Assembly (NCBI RefSeq): GCF_050942215.1
Contig: NZ_CP192056.1
Span: forward strand, 1-64,000
Direction of reading: 5' to 3'
Source of the DNA: Sphaerimonospora sp050942215
Lineage (GTDB): Bacteria > Actinomycetota > Actinomycetes > Streptosporangiales > Streptosporangiaceae
DNA: 64,000 bases
In this document: piece after piece, positions 11,416 to 19,620 of the stretch
Layout of the letters: the number at the start of each line of letters is the position of its first letter
How positions within the stretch are numbered: the stretch's first letter is position 1
Notes under the pieces: generated by a model
What the model saw: only the letters and a program-made list of their open reading frames with translations
The model's database searches: none
What the model was told of the DNA's origin: nothing
Program-made: the position numbers and the translations under genes

Positions 11416-12379
11416 CGGGAGGAACGGGGTTACCGGACGGGGCCACGATGGGGGTAGCGTCGCCAGGGTGGCGCGCGATGATAAAGATGTGACCCCAGGC
11501 GAGAAGGCCAAGGCCGGAGACTCCGCTGGAGACACCGTTCGTGTCCGGACCTCCGCACCGGACCAGCCGTGGAAGCAGCGTCCGCCCGCGGACGGTGCCA
11601 GATCCGCGGACGGGAAGCCCGTGGGCGCGGCGGAGCCCACCGCAGCGTACGCCAGGCCGTCGGGGCTGCCGCCGAAGGGCCAGCCCGGTGGTTCCGCGGG
11701 GAGCGGCCCGGCCAAAGGGCCGGTCGGCTCCGGTGGTTCGCCGGGTGGTCAGTCACGTGGTCCCTCGGGTGGTTCCGCGCCAGGACAGGCAGGCGGCCTC
11801 AGGGGCGGCGCCGGCCCGGCGGGCTCCGTCTCGGGGTTTCCCCGGCCGACCCCCGCAGGAGACTCCGTCCGTACCGGCCAGATGGGGGACGCCGCCGGGC
11901 TGCCCTCCGGCGGCGTCGGGCGGGGCCTGACCTTCGAGGAGCGCAAGGACGCCCAGGGCACGCTGAGCGGCAAGGCGGCCAAGGACAGGAAGTCCGGCAT
12001 CCGGCCGCCGCGCAAGGCCCACCTCGTGCTGCGCCGCATCGAGCCGTGGTCGGCGATGAAGTTCAGCTTCGTCGTCTCCCTGGTCTGCTTCGTCGTGCTG
12101 TTCGTGGCCGTGGCCGTGCTGTACGGAGTGCTCTCGGCGCTCGGCGTCTTCACCTCGATCACCGGTGCCGTGGAGCAGCTGGCGGGTGACCAGAGCACGG
12201 GCGTCGCACTCAACATCAGCGGCTGGTTCGAGCCCATGCGCATCCTCGGTTACACCGCACTGCTCGGCGCGGTGAACGTCGTGCTCATCACCGCCCTGTC
12301 CACGCTGGGCGCGGTCATCTACAACATGTCCGCCGACCTGGTCGGCGGTGTGGAGATGACCTTCAGCGAGGCCGAATAG
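11408..12379 (+). CDS. DUF3566 membrane protein, gyrA-linked
   Basis: A 323-residue protein of unknown function found downstream of gyrA in most actinobacteria. The first ~200 residues are Gly/Pro/Ser-rich and probably disordered. The C-terminal DUF3566 domain has two membrane segments (about FSFVVSLVCFVVLFVAVAVL and ILGYTALLGAVNVVLITAL) and ends YNMSADLVGGVEMTFSEAE, a strongly conserved tail. ATG 11408 overlaps gyrA by 8 bases, so translation is probably coupled. The open frame extends upstream inside gyrA, but that part has no family support. Confidence 0.92.
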   Translation: MNDGRNGVTGRGHDGGSVARVARDDKDVTPGEKAKAGDSAGDTVRVRTSAPDQPWKQRPPADGARSADGKPVGAAEPTAAYARPSGLPPKGQPGGSAGSGPAKGPVGSGGSPGGQSRGPSGGSAPGQAGGLRGGAGPAGSVSGFPRPTPAGDSVRTGQMGDAAGLPSGGVGRGLTFEERKDAQGTLSGKAAKDRKSGIRPPRKAHLVLRRIEPWSAMKFSFVVSLVCFVVLFVAVAVLYGVLSALGVFTSITGAVEQLAGDQSTGVALNISGWFEPMRILGYTALLGAVNVVLITALSTLGAVIYNMSADLVGGVEMTFSEAE

Positions 12380-12387
12380 TCGAGCCG

Positions 12388-12423
12388 TATAGGGCTACCA
12401 CGAGCCGAAGCGGTAGCCCTACA
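12388..12423 (+). terminator. Intrinsic terminator after DUF3566
   Basis: A perfect 10-bp stem TAGGGCTACC / GGTAGCCCTA with a 12-base loop lies 9 bases after the DUF3566 stop codon. It would end the gyrBA-DUF3566 transcript before tRNA-Ile. No U-run follows, as is common in high-GC actinobacteria. Confidence 0.75.
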
Positions 12424-12531
12424 CGCTCGTACGGACCGGCCCGCGCCACGGGTACGGTAAGATTTATTCCGGTCGGGAAACGGATTCGCCGCCGCGGAGG
12501 AGATGCGGTAACGTTCCTTGCACCGAGATGC

Positions 12532-12608
12532 GGGGCTATAGCTCAGACGGTTAGAGCGCTTCCCTGATAAGGAAGAGGTCCCTGGTTCGAGTCCAGGTAG
12601 CCCCACCA
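12532..12608 (+). tRNA. tRNA-Ile (GAT)
   Basis: Full cloverleaf with acceptor GGGGCTA pairing TAGCCCC, D arm GCTC...GAGC, anticodon loop CTGATAA (anticodon GAT) on a perfect stem, T arm CTGGTTCGAGTCCAG and an encoded CCA (12,606-12,608). In actinobacterial origin regions this gene is usually followed by a DLW-39-type small protein gene and tRNA-Ala; neither is seen here, and accessory DNA starts instead. The tRNA 3' end is therefore a candidate attachment site. Confidence 0.98.
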
Positions 12609-12921
12609 CGAAACCCCAGCTCAGAGGCCGGTTCCCAAGCCCACGGATCCGGTCTCTTGATCGTTTGACCGTCATTTGACCGTGGCGCTCACCGTCACCA
12701 GCGGGCACCAACGAGTTCAAGTGAGTTTTCACGGGCACCTTGATCGCGATGTCCGTCAGGAGCTGTACGGCCATGGTGTTCAAGCTGGCGCAGGCTGCGT
12801 ACGGGGTCTGCGTCTGTGGACTCCCTGTCCCGTGCGTCACGCTGGCGCGTCTCGTCACGAGCCGCTCGTCCTGGGCAGTCAGATCCTCGACGGGCGCGGG
12901 TTGGACGGGCTCGGAGCAGGG
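12609..12921. other. Non-coding junction after tRNA-Ile
   Basis: About 310 bases with no gene I can support. An open frame runs from 12,676 but only its last ~30 codons (from 12,922) resemble anything. If an element integrated into the tRNA 3' end, this is the internal side of its attachment site. I found no second copy of the tRNA 3' end in the window. Confidence 0.5.
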
Positions 12922-13590
12922 CATCTTGTCGCCCTGGCCTGGTCTGTCAGCCTGATCGCGTGGCTGATCGTCCACACTCTCGGCGTCACCGCGAAGGTCG
13001 TCGCCGAGTAGCGGCGCCTACGCCTCATGGTCGACGTGGTGGCCGATCACGTTTCTGAGCACGACGCCTATGTGCTCCCCAACCCGCGGCCGGTGGCGTA
13101 CTGCGTGCCGAGCAGGCGCGCCCGCGTAGTGTTGAGCCAGGGCACCCTGCACGTCCTTGACGAGCGGCAACTCAAGGCGGTTGTGGAACACGAACGGGCG
13201 CATGCGGCCGGGCGTCACGACCTGGTGCTGCTCCCCTTTGTGGCATGCGCTCGCGCGTTCCCGTGGCTACCCTGGGCGCGCCTGGCCCACCAGGCGGTCG
13301 CAGCGCTTCTGGAGATGCTCGCTGATGATCGAGCCAGGAGGCGCTACGGCGCGACGGTGCTCGCACAGGCACTGGTGACGATGGCCGTGTCCGCTACCGG
13401 TGAGCGCGGGGTGGCCGCACCCGCTCTGGCGGACGTGGGCGTGGTCGAACGACTGGAGCGGCTCGTGCGTCCTCCCCGCCGCCGCCCCTGGGCGCCCGTC
13501 CTGGCCTGCTTGGCGTCCGCCCTTCTGCTCAGCGGGCCTGTCGCCGTGCTGGTGGCCCCCGTACTCTGCTTGGCCCTCTGGGAGATCTGA
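12922..13590 (+). pseudogene. M56 (BlaR1-like) peptidase, broken by an in-frame stop
   Basis: The C-terminal peptidase part is well preserved: the zinc motif VVEHERAHAAGRHD, the block AFPWLPWARLAHQAVAALLEMLADDRARRRYG and a final membrane segment LACLASALLLSGPVAVLVAP. It aligns over its length with the intact M56 peptidase at 31,412-32,344. Upstream, in the same frame, the last membrane helix (AWSVSLIAWLIVHTLGVTA) is separated from the catalytic part only by a TAG at 13,009-13,011. The first helices found in intact relatives are not recognisable. ATG 13,027 could allow restart, giving 187 residues, but this would lack the membrane sensor half. Called a pseudogene. Confidence 0.7.
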
Positions 13591-13741
13591 GCAGTCTCGC
13601 CGAGTTGTCTGAACAGGGCCTTATGGTGCGTGAGGTCGATGCCCTCGACACCTGTTGTGGCGCTGATGAGCTCGATACTCCCTTACCCGCTGTAACTTGA
13701 GGCGCGTTCCCCCTGCGCGGCCGTCCCGTTGACAGGAAGGT

Positions 13742-14104
13742 TCAGCCGCGGCCTTGAGCCGTCGCCAGCACTGCGGCCAGATCGGTGGGCATGGGCATGG
13801 GCTGGGTGAGGCTGACACCCGCACGGCCGGTGTTGCCCTCGGGGTAGCGGCCCAGCGCCGAACCCGGGGCCGCGACGATGATCCGCACGACCTGGCCGAG
13901 GGCTTCGCGCCGATCGCGCTGGACGATGGCCAGGGCGAACATGGCGACGTGGTTGCGGGTGTGCGGCCAGGGCCAGGGCTGGGACAGGATGTGTGCTCGT
14001 TCCAGATGGCGCCATCGCTGTTCGATGTCGGTAGTGGTGCGAGCTGCGTTCATCTCGGCGCGGTAGGCGGCTCGGACAGCGGGCGGCATGGGACGAAGGC
14101 TCAT
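13742..14104 (-). CDS. DUF3703 family protein
   Basis: A 120-residue soluble protein of unknown function. The family pattern is visible: an N-terminal helix region with LERAHILSQPWPWPHTRNH, then REALGQVVRIIVAAPGSALGRYPEGNTG and the conserved ending VSLTQPMPMPTDLAAVL. DUF3703 genes often accompany heavy-metal efflux genes, as here: the gene starts 88 bases after the metal ATPase stop on the same strand and is probably the last gene of the cmtR operon. Any metal-handling role is inferred from context only. Confidence 0.85.
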   Translation of the reverse strand: MSLRPMPPAVRAAYRAEMNAARTTTDIEQRWRHLERAHILSQPWPWPHTRNHVAMFALAIVQRDRREALGQVVRIIVAAPGSALGRYPEGNTGRAGVSLTQPMPMPTDLAAVLATAQGRG

Positions 14105-14192
14105 GGCGTTGCTCCTGGTTCCTTTCGTGAGGGGTTTCCTGCAGGCATGCGAGCGCCACCAGACTGGGCAGGGCTCCGTTGCGAGAGGGTGA

Positions 14193-16157
14193 TCAAGCCA
14201 GGACTTCCTGGCGGGCGGGCGCGGTCGTGCCGGCAGCGGCTGGAAGCGGGCGGGCGCGGCCGGCGCGGACGCCGTTGGCGATGACGGCGACCTCGGCGAC
14301 CTCGTGCACGGCCACCACCGCGGCGAGGCCGAGCACGCCGGACAGGGCCAGCGGCATCAAGACGGTTACGATCGCCAGGGACAGGCCGATGTTCTGCAGC
14401 ATGATCCGCCGGGAGTGGCGGGCGTGCTCCAGTGCCTGGGGCAGGTGGCGCAGGTCCTCACCCATCAAGGCGACATCGGCCGTCTCGATGGCCACGTCGG
14501 TGCCCATCGCCCCCATCGCGATGCCCAGGTCGGCGGTGGCCAGGGCCGGGGCGTCGTTGACGCCGTCACCGACCATCGCCGTGGGCTGGCGGCCGCGCAG
14601 CCTGTCGATGACGCGGGCCTTGTCCTCGGGGCGTAGGTCGGCGTGCACCTCGTTGATGCCCGCCTGGGCCGCCAGTGCGGTGGCGGTGGCAGGGTTGTCG
14701 CCGGTCAGCATGACCACGCCATAGCCGTCCGAGCGTAGTCGGGCGACCACCGCGGCGGCCTCGGGGCGCAGCTCGTCGCGGACCGCGATCGCCCCGATCA
14801 CGCGGCTGTCGGCTTCGACCAGGACGGCCGTCGCGCCTGCGCGTTGCATCCGATTGACGGCTTCGGCCAGGTTGCCGGGCTCCAGCCAGCCGGGACGGCC
14901 CAGCCGTACCAGACGACCGTCCACGTGCCCGGTCAGACCGGCACCGGTGACCGCTTGAACGTCCTCGGCTGCGGGCACGTGGCCGACGGCAGCCAGGATG
15001 GCCCGTGCCAGGGGGTGTTCGCTGCGCGCCTCCAACGCTGCCGCGAGCTCCAGTACGTGCTGATCGGACATGCCGGGAATGGTGGCGATGTCGATGACGG
15101 CGGGCCGGTTGCGCGTCAGTGTTCCGGTCTTGTCCACGGCGATCGTCTTGACCGTGCCCAGGTTCTCCAGCGCGGCGCCGCCCTTGACCAGCACACCGAT
15201 CTTGCTGGCCGCGCCGATCGCGGCGACCACGGTGACCGGTACCGAGATGGCCAGCGCACACGGCGAGGCGGCCACCAGCACCACCAGGGCGCGTTCCACC
15301 CAGACGAGCGGATCACCGAACAGACTGCCGACCAGCGCGATCATCGCAGCGGCGATCATCACCCCGGGCACCAGCGGACGGGCGACCCTATCGGCGAGGC
15401 GCTGACGCGTGCCCTTGCGGGACTGCTCTGCCTCCACGATGGCCACGATCCGGGCCAGGGAGTTGTCGGCGGCGGTGGCGGTGACCTCGATCTCCAGCGC
15501 GCCGTTGCCGTTGATCGACCCGGCGAACACCTCGCTGCCCACGTCCGCCTCGACCGGGACCGACTCCCCGGTGATCGCTGAGACGTCCAGCGCGGTGCGG
15601 CCGGCACGGATGATCCCGTCGGTGGCGATCCGCTCGCCGGGCTTGACCACCATGAGATCGCCTATGCGCAGCTCGGCCGAGGGGATGACCTGCTCCGCGC
15701 CGTCGCGGCGTACGGTGGCCTCTTTGGGCACCAGCGCCAGCAGCGCCCGCAAGCCGCGCCGGGTACGCCTCAGGGAATACTCCTCCAGACCCTCGCTGAT
15801 GGAGAACAGGAAGGCCAGCATGGCCGCCTCGCCGACCTCGCCCAGTGCCACGGCGCCGACGGCGGCGATCGTCATCAGCGTGCCGACGCCGATCTTGCCC
15901 TTGAGTAGACGGCGCACGGTGGAGGGCACGAACGTCCACGCCCCGGCCACCAGCGCCACCCCCTGCAGGCCCAGCTGCGCCCAGGATGGCCCGCCCGCCC
16001 AGCCGGTCGAGTACCCGGCCAGCAGCAGCATCCCCGAGACCGCCGCCCAGCGCAGCTCGCTCACCTGCCACAGCCGCTCCGGCTCCTGATCTCCAGCCCC
16101 TGCGGCCTCGCCCGCTGGGCGAGGCTCGTCATCGCCGCAGCCGCAAGCGTCACTCAC
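14193..16157 (-). CDS. P1B-type heavy-metal ATPase with SPC motif (P1B-4-like)
   Basis: Membrane pump driven by ATP, exporting a soft or divalent metal. The 654-residue protein has the actuator TGES (AITGESVPVEAD), the phosphorylation site DKTGTLTR at about 341 and GDGVNDAPAL. The membrane metal site reads SPCALAISVPV (about 298) instead of CPC, and a late helix carries HEVAEVAVIANG (about 618). An SPC plus helix-8 HE motif is the hallmark of the P1B-4 group (CtpD/CoaT-like; Co, Fe or Zn). The N-terminus has a short Cys stretch (DACGCGDDE) but no full HMA domain. It follows cmtR by 15 bases, so Cd/Pb/Zn is also possible; substrate unresolved. Confidence 0.88.
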   Translation of the reverse strand: MSDACGCGDDEPRPAGEAAGAGDQEPERLWQVSELRWAAVSGMLLLAGYSTGWAGGPSWAQLGLQGVALVAGAWTFVPSTVRRLLKGKIGVGTLMTIAAVGAVALGEVGEAAMLAFLFSISEGLEEYSLRRTRRGLRALLALVPKEATVRRDGAEQVIPSAELRIGDLMVVKPGERIATDGIIRAGRTALDVSAITGESVPVEADVGSEVFAGSINGNGALEIEVTATAADNSLARIVAIVEAEQSRKGTRQRLADRVARPLVPGVMIAAAMIALVGSLFGDPLVWVERALVVLVAASPCALAISVPVTVVAAIGAASKIGVLVKGGAALENLGTVKTIAVDKTGTLTRNRPAVIDIATIPGMSDQHVLELAAALEARSEHPLARAILAAVGHVPAAEDVQAVTGAGLTGHVDGRLVRLGRPGWLEPGNLAEAVNRMQRAGATAVLVEADSRVIGAIAVRDELRPEAAAVVARLRSDGYGVVMLTGDNPATATALAAQAGINEVHADLRPEDKARVIDRLRGRQPTAMVGDGVNDAPALATADLGIAMGAMGTDVAIETADVALMGEDLRHLPQALEHARHSRRIMLQNIGLSLAIVTVLMPLALSGVLGLAAVVAVHEVAEVAVIANGVRAGRARPLPAAAGTTAPARQEVLA

Positions 16158-16172
16158 CGTGCACCCCCGTCC

Positions 16173-16568
16173 TCAGCAGTTGGTGGAGGACGCCGACGCT
16201 CCCGGGAGCGATGTGGCGCCGTACACGGGGCACAGGGCGACCGCGTGGCCGGTGGCGGCCAGCAGTTGCTCGGCCGCGCCCAGCAGGTCCATCAGCTCCG
16301 GCCGGGTCAGGGCGTAGAACGACTGGCGGCCTTCGGCGCGGTAGTCGACCAGCCCGCAGTCCCGCAGGCAGGCCAGGTGCTTGGACACCGTCGACTGGGC
16401 CAGCCCGAGCTCGCCGGTAAGATCCACCACCCGCGCCTCACCATGGGCCAGGCGCTGCACGATCCGCAGCCGGGTCTCATCGGCCAGAGAATGAAACAGC
16501 GCCACTGCTGGGGGGATACCGGCGGCGATGTCGGTCCGCACGCACTGCCCACCTTCATTAATCGCCAT
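16173..16568 (-). CDS. cmtR: CmtR-like ArsR-family metal sensor
   Basis: A 131-residue winged-helix repressor of the ArsR/SmtB family. The recognition-helix region AQSTVSKHLACLRDCGLV carries Cys67 and Cys71, and Cys113 lies in ALCPVYG. This is the C57/C61/C102 pattern that binds Cd(II)/Pb(II) in Mycobacterium tuberculosis CmtR, shifted by 10-11 residues by a longer N-terminus. It heads an operon with the P1B ATPase and DUF3703. A perfect 16-bp palindrome overlaps the assumed start codon, suggesting tight autorepression. There is no convincing Shine-Dalgarno sequence before ATG 16,568, so a leaderless transcript or a slightly later start is possible. Confidence 0.9.
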   Translation of the reverse strand: MAINEGGQCVRTDIAAGIPPAVALFHSLADETRLRIVQRLAHGEARVVDLTGELGLAQSTVSKHLACLRDCGLVDYRAEGRQSFYALTRPELMDLLGAAEQLLAATGHAVALCPVYGATSLPGASASSTNC

Positions 16569-16576
16569 ATGGCGAT
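16561..16576. promoter_or_regulatory. Palindromic operator at the cmtR start
   Basis: ATCGCCATATGGCGAT is a perfect 16-bp palindrome whose centre contains the cmtR start codon (minus strand, 16,568-16,566). ArsR-family repressors bind such dyads at their own promoter. The role is inferred from position and symmetry. Confidence 0.65.
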
Positions 16577-16782
16577 GATAGCCCCGCTATGGGATGTGTT
16601 TCCAGTGGGCGTGTGACGGTGAGCCGTCACCTACCCATCGTGATGACCGAGGGGTAGTACATGAGACCAGCGCGCTGTTCGCCGTTCCGCCAGGGACAAG
16701 CTCCGCGGGCTGCCTCGGCGAGGCCCTGCTGGATGCTCTGTGACACCGCCTGCGTCAACCGGTCGCGCTCGCCACGACGGCG
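16569..16782. other. Intergenic region between cmtR and P450 remnant
   Basis: It carries a small perfect 7-bp hairpin (GTGACGG / CCGTCAC, 16,613-16,630) and no gene. The hairpin could be a terminator for transcripts coming from the P450 side. Confidence 0.4.
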
Positions 16783-17655
16783 CTACCAGACGACCGGGAG
16801 GGCATCGAGGCCGTAGACGATGGAGATCTCACGGAAAGCGAGCTGTTCGAACGGCACGGCCAGACGCAGGCCGGGGAAGCGCCGCAGCAGTGCCGGCCGT
16901 GCGATGCGCAGCTCCATCTGCGCCAGGGGAGCACCGATGCATCGGTGGATGCCGTGTCCGAAGGCGACATGAGGGCTCGTCTTGCGCCCCGGAATGGCCT
17001 GGTCCATGTCCGCGCCGAGGGCGGGATCGCGATTGGCGGCGGTTAGCGAGCACAGCACCATCTGCCCCTTGGCGATGGGCTGTCCGGCCAGCACGAGATC
17101 CTCGCGGGCGAAGCGCGGGAAGGCGACCTGAACCACGGTGAGGTAACGCAGGAGCTCCTCCACGACCTGATCGATATGGTCGTCGGTGTCACGGACCAGG
17201 TCGCCCCGCTCCGGATTCTCCAACAACCAGAGCGTGCCGAGGGCGGGCATGCTGGTGCTGGTGTCGTGCCCGCCGGTCAGCATGCCGTCGGCGAGGCTGG
17301 CCAACTCGCGATCGCTCACCTCGTCACCATGATCGCGCAGCAGCGTGCCCAGCAGACCGTCGCCAGGGTTCGCGCGTTCCCTGGCGACCAGATCGGTCAG
17401 GTAGACCATCGAGTCGTTGACCGCCTGGATGGACGCCTCGGGACCGGCGGACAGGTCGAACCTGTCGGCACTCATGCGCAGGAAATCGGACCGCTCGCCG
17501 TACGGAACGCCCAGCAGTTCGCAGACGACGAGCGAGGGGATGGGAAGGGCGAGCGACGGGATCAGGTCCGCTTCATGCCCGCCCTGCGCCATCGCGTCCA
17601 GGTGATCGTTGACGATCTTCTGGATGCTTCCGTCCAGGCGCCGCAGGTGTCCGGC
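16783..17655 (-). pseudogene. Cytochrome P450, 5'-truncated
   Basis: The C-terminal two thirds of a bacterial P450 are clear: the I-helix motif GGHDTS, the ExxR region EELLRY, and the haem-binding FGHGIHRCIGAPLAQ. Homology begins only at about HLRRLDGSIQKIVNDHLDAM, so the first ~100 residues of a normal ~400-residue P450 are missing. The frame stays open upstream to 17,814, but that part reads as unrelated low-complexity sequence and overlaps a repeat also present at 38.1 kb. A short stretch in another minus-strand frame (LAPIKEIIARNQTVGTTVW, about 17,665-17,725) suggests that fragments of a second gene were joined here. Confidence 0.8.
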
Positions 17656-17758
17656 TACCACACGGTCGTGCCGACCGTCTGGTTCCTTGCGATGATCTCC
17701 TTGATCGGGGCGAGGTTCTGGTCCTACTGGAGCACGCTTTTGTGATTCCGCGTGGCGT

Positions 17759-17862
17759 CCGGCCCTCCCGTACGGCGTGCTCCCTGCCACTCCCGCATCA
17801 TGGGGCAGAGTCATACGCGCTGTGTGTGCTGTGTATATAAATCCACCACCTGCTCAGCGGAG
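17759..17862 (-). repeat. Dispersed ~105-bp repeat, copy A
   Basis: Read on the minus strand, this segment matches 38,052-38,157 (plus strand) over about 105 bases with scattered substitutions and a few indels. Shared blocks include GAGCAGGTGGTGG, CAGCACACACAGCGCGTATG and CGCCGTACGGG. It contains the dyad ATACGC-N12-GTGTAT (17,813-17,836). The two copies are inverted relative to each other and bracket about 20 kb. The rest of the gap 17,656-18,014 holds no gene I can support. Confidence 0.8.
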
Positions 17863-18014
17863 GGGTGATGCCTGCACTGCTTGGCGTGGCGGTGCTGCTG
17901 GGCGGTGCCCGCACCTTCTCTGCTGTCTGGCTGTGCGACGAGGTGCGGGCCGAGCCGTCCAGGCACCACCGAGGTCCGCAGGAGATCACCCCCGATCAGG
18001 GTGACACCGGCTGT

Positions 18015-18233
18015 TCACCCGACCTGCTCCTCTGCAGTGCTCAGGTCGAGAGAAAGGATGCGAAGGACTTCGATTGTAGGGACCCGGTAGGTGTCGCCTG
18101 CCTGGATGACTCGGCAGGGGAACTCACCGCGTTTGACGAGGCGGTAGGCGGTGTTGCGGCTGATGCCGAGAGCGCGAGCGGCGGTCAGCAGAGGGACGAC
18201 GGCCGGGAGGGCTCGTACCTCCTCGATGGTCAT
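18015..18233 (-). CDS. Small HTH protein (excisionase/MerR-like)
   Basis: A 72-residue DNA-binding protein: LLTAARALGISRNTAYRLVKRGEFP is a helix-turn-helix of the excisionase/HTH_17 type, followed by a wing-like VIQAGDTYRVPTIEVLRIL. ATG 18,233 lies 6 bases after the methyltransferase stop; a GTG at 18,242 that overlaps that stop is an alternative start. Such proteins act as recombination directionality factors or as local regulators of integrative elements. No integrase is adjacent, so excisionase is only a family-level label. Confidence 0.75.
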   Translation of the reverse strand: MTIEEVRALPAVVPLLTAARALGISRNTAYRLVKRGEFPCRVIQAGDTYRVPTIEVLRILSLDLSTAEEQVG

Positions 18234-18238
18234 GGGTG

Positions 18239-19249
18239 TCACTCTGCTTCTCCTCCCATCGCTGCTCCTGACGCGAGCAGCCGGGCCTTGGCCAGTGCGC
18301 AGTGGTCGATGTTGAGCTCGATGCCGATGAACTGCCGGCCGAGTTGCCGGGCGGCAAGAGCCGTTGTTGCCGCCCCAGCGAACGGGTCGAGCACGATGCC
18401 GCCCGGTCGGCAGCCAGCGGCAATGGCGCGGAGGGGGATGTCGATGGGGAACGGGGCGTAGTGAGCGCCTCGGTATGGGCGTGTTGAGATCGTCCAGACG
18501 TCACCGGGGTTACGCCCGGGTGGTTGAACGGTTCCGTGCGCCTGGTCGCCGGGGCCTGCCGCCGTGCCGTGCTGGGCGTCGCCTGATGCCGCCGCGCTGT
18601 CCTTGCCGACCGGGGGCCAGGGCGTCGAAATGGCGTTGCGCTTCCTCCCTCCGCGCCGGGAGCGTCGGGAGAGTGAGCGGTCGCCGGTGTACTGCTCGCG
18701 GATGGCGTCGAGGTCGAACCAGTAGAAGCGCTGCTTGACGAGTAGGAAGATCATCTCGTAGCGGGTGGAGAGTCGGTCGAGGACGGACTGGGGCATCGCG
18801 TTGGGCTTGTGCCAGACGATCGCGTTGCGCAGAATCCAGCCGTCCTGCTGGAGGGCGAAAGCGACTCGCCAGGGCATGCCGAGTAGGTTCTTCGGCGGTA
18901 CAACCAGTCGCGAGCGGGGGCGTACTATCGGCTGTCGCTGGTTGTAGTTGACGCCGCGGGCGTAGCCGTCGGAGTTGGCGGCGTAGATGTCGCCGAGGTT
19001 CAACCAGCAGGTTCCGTCATCGGCTAGCACTCGCCGGGCCTCGGCGAAGGTGGCCCGGAGGTTCTCCACGTAGTCCTCGGGTGTGGGCTCCTGGCCGTAC
19101 TGTCCTGGGCCGTAGTCCCGGAGCCCGTAGTACGGCGGGCTGGTGACCAGGCAGTCCACGGACTGGTCGGGCATCTGGGAGAGAACCTCCCTGGCGTCGC
19201 CGGCATACAGGGTGGCGTGCTCGTCACGCCAGTAGGGGGCCCTCGCCAT
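18239..19249 (-). CDS. Orphan site-specific DNA methyltransferase (beta class)
   Basis: Transfers a methyl group from S-adenosylmethionine to an exocyclic amino group of adenine or cytosine. The catalytic motif TSPPYYGLRDYG is near the N-terminus and the AdoMet motif DPFAGAATTALAA near the C-terminus, the order of the beta class of N6/N4 methyltransferases. The 336-residue start at ATG 19,249 is preceded by CAGGAGGAAT; the frame is open upstream to 19,363 but that part has no family support. No restriction endonuclease gene is nearby, so it is probably solitary and may protect the element during transfer or regulate it. Confidence 0.9.
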   Translation of the reverse strand: MARAPYWRDEHATLYAGDAREVLSQMPDQSVDCLVTSPPYYGLRDYGPGQYGQEPTPEDYVENLRATFAEARRVLADDGTCWLNLGDIYAANSDGYARGVNYNQRQPIVRPRSRLVVPPKNLLGMPWRVAFALQQDGWILRNAIVWHKPNAMPQSVLDRLSTRYEMIFLLVKQRFYWFDLDAIREQYTGDRSLSRRSRRGGRKRNAISTPWPPVGKDSAAASGDAQHGTAAGPGDQAHGTVQPPGRNPGDVWTISTRPYRGAHYAPFPIDIPLRAIAAGCRPGGIVLDPFAGAATTALAARQLGRQFIGIELNIDHCALAKARLLASGAAMGGEAE

Positions 19250-19620
19250 GATTCCTCCTGCACGCAGGAAGTCCTCATGGGGGCTCCCGCTCCGGGAGTC
19301 CCGGAAATTACGGGTGCCGGGAACCGACGGGCCTGAAGTCAGGTCATGCTTGCTGTTTTCCATTTCTATTCGGGGCGGAACTCAGATACGCGGTCCGAGT
19401 TCAGCAAGAGTCCCTGGCGGGGCTCTGGCGTCGGCTGTTCTTCCTGGTGACGGGCATCCTCTGCCTCTGGCGTCGCTCTGGCGCGCCTGCACGCGGATAC
19501 CGGCAGTGAAATACGCCAGAGGGGCGCCGGAGGCCGTCAGGAATTGGCGCCGGAGGGATGCCAAAGGCGGGTCATAAACCGGGTTCGTCAAAGCGGAATC
19601 CCTCTCGCGTGGAGAACCCG
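19250..19620. promoter_or_regulatory. Divergent promoter region with CTCTGGCG repeats
   Basis: The 371 bases between the methyltransferase (minus) and the conjugation operon (plus) contain CTCTGGCG at 19,423, 19,465 and 19,476 and its inverted form within ACGCCAGAGG at 19,513-19,522. The pair CCTCTGGCGT (19,464-19,473) / ACGCCAGAGG is a perfect 10-bp inverted repeat. The region could hold the operon promoter with an operator, or an origin of transfer. No gene is supported here. Confidence 0.55.

Noticed and set aside
12319..12975. Minus-strand 218-codon frame across tRNA-Ile
   Set aside because: Part of it is simply the antisense of the tRNA (GLPGLEPGTSSLSGKRSNR-type peptide, a well-known misannotation); no independent support.
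17865..18461. Plus-strand 198-codon frame
   Set aside because: Overlaps the HTH gene and the methyltransferase on the other strand; its composition is that of a shadow frame.
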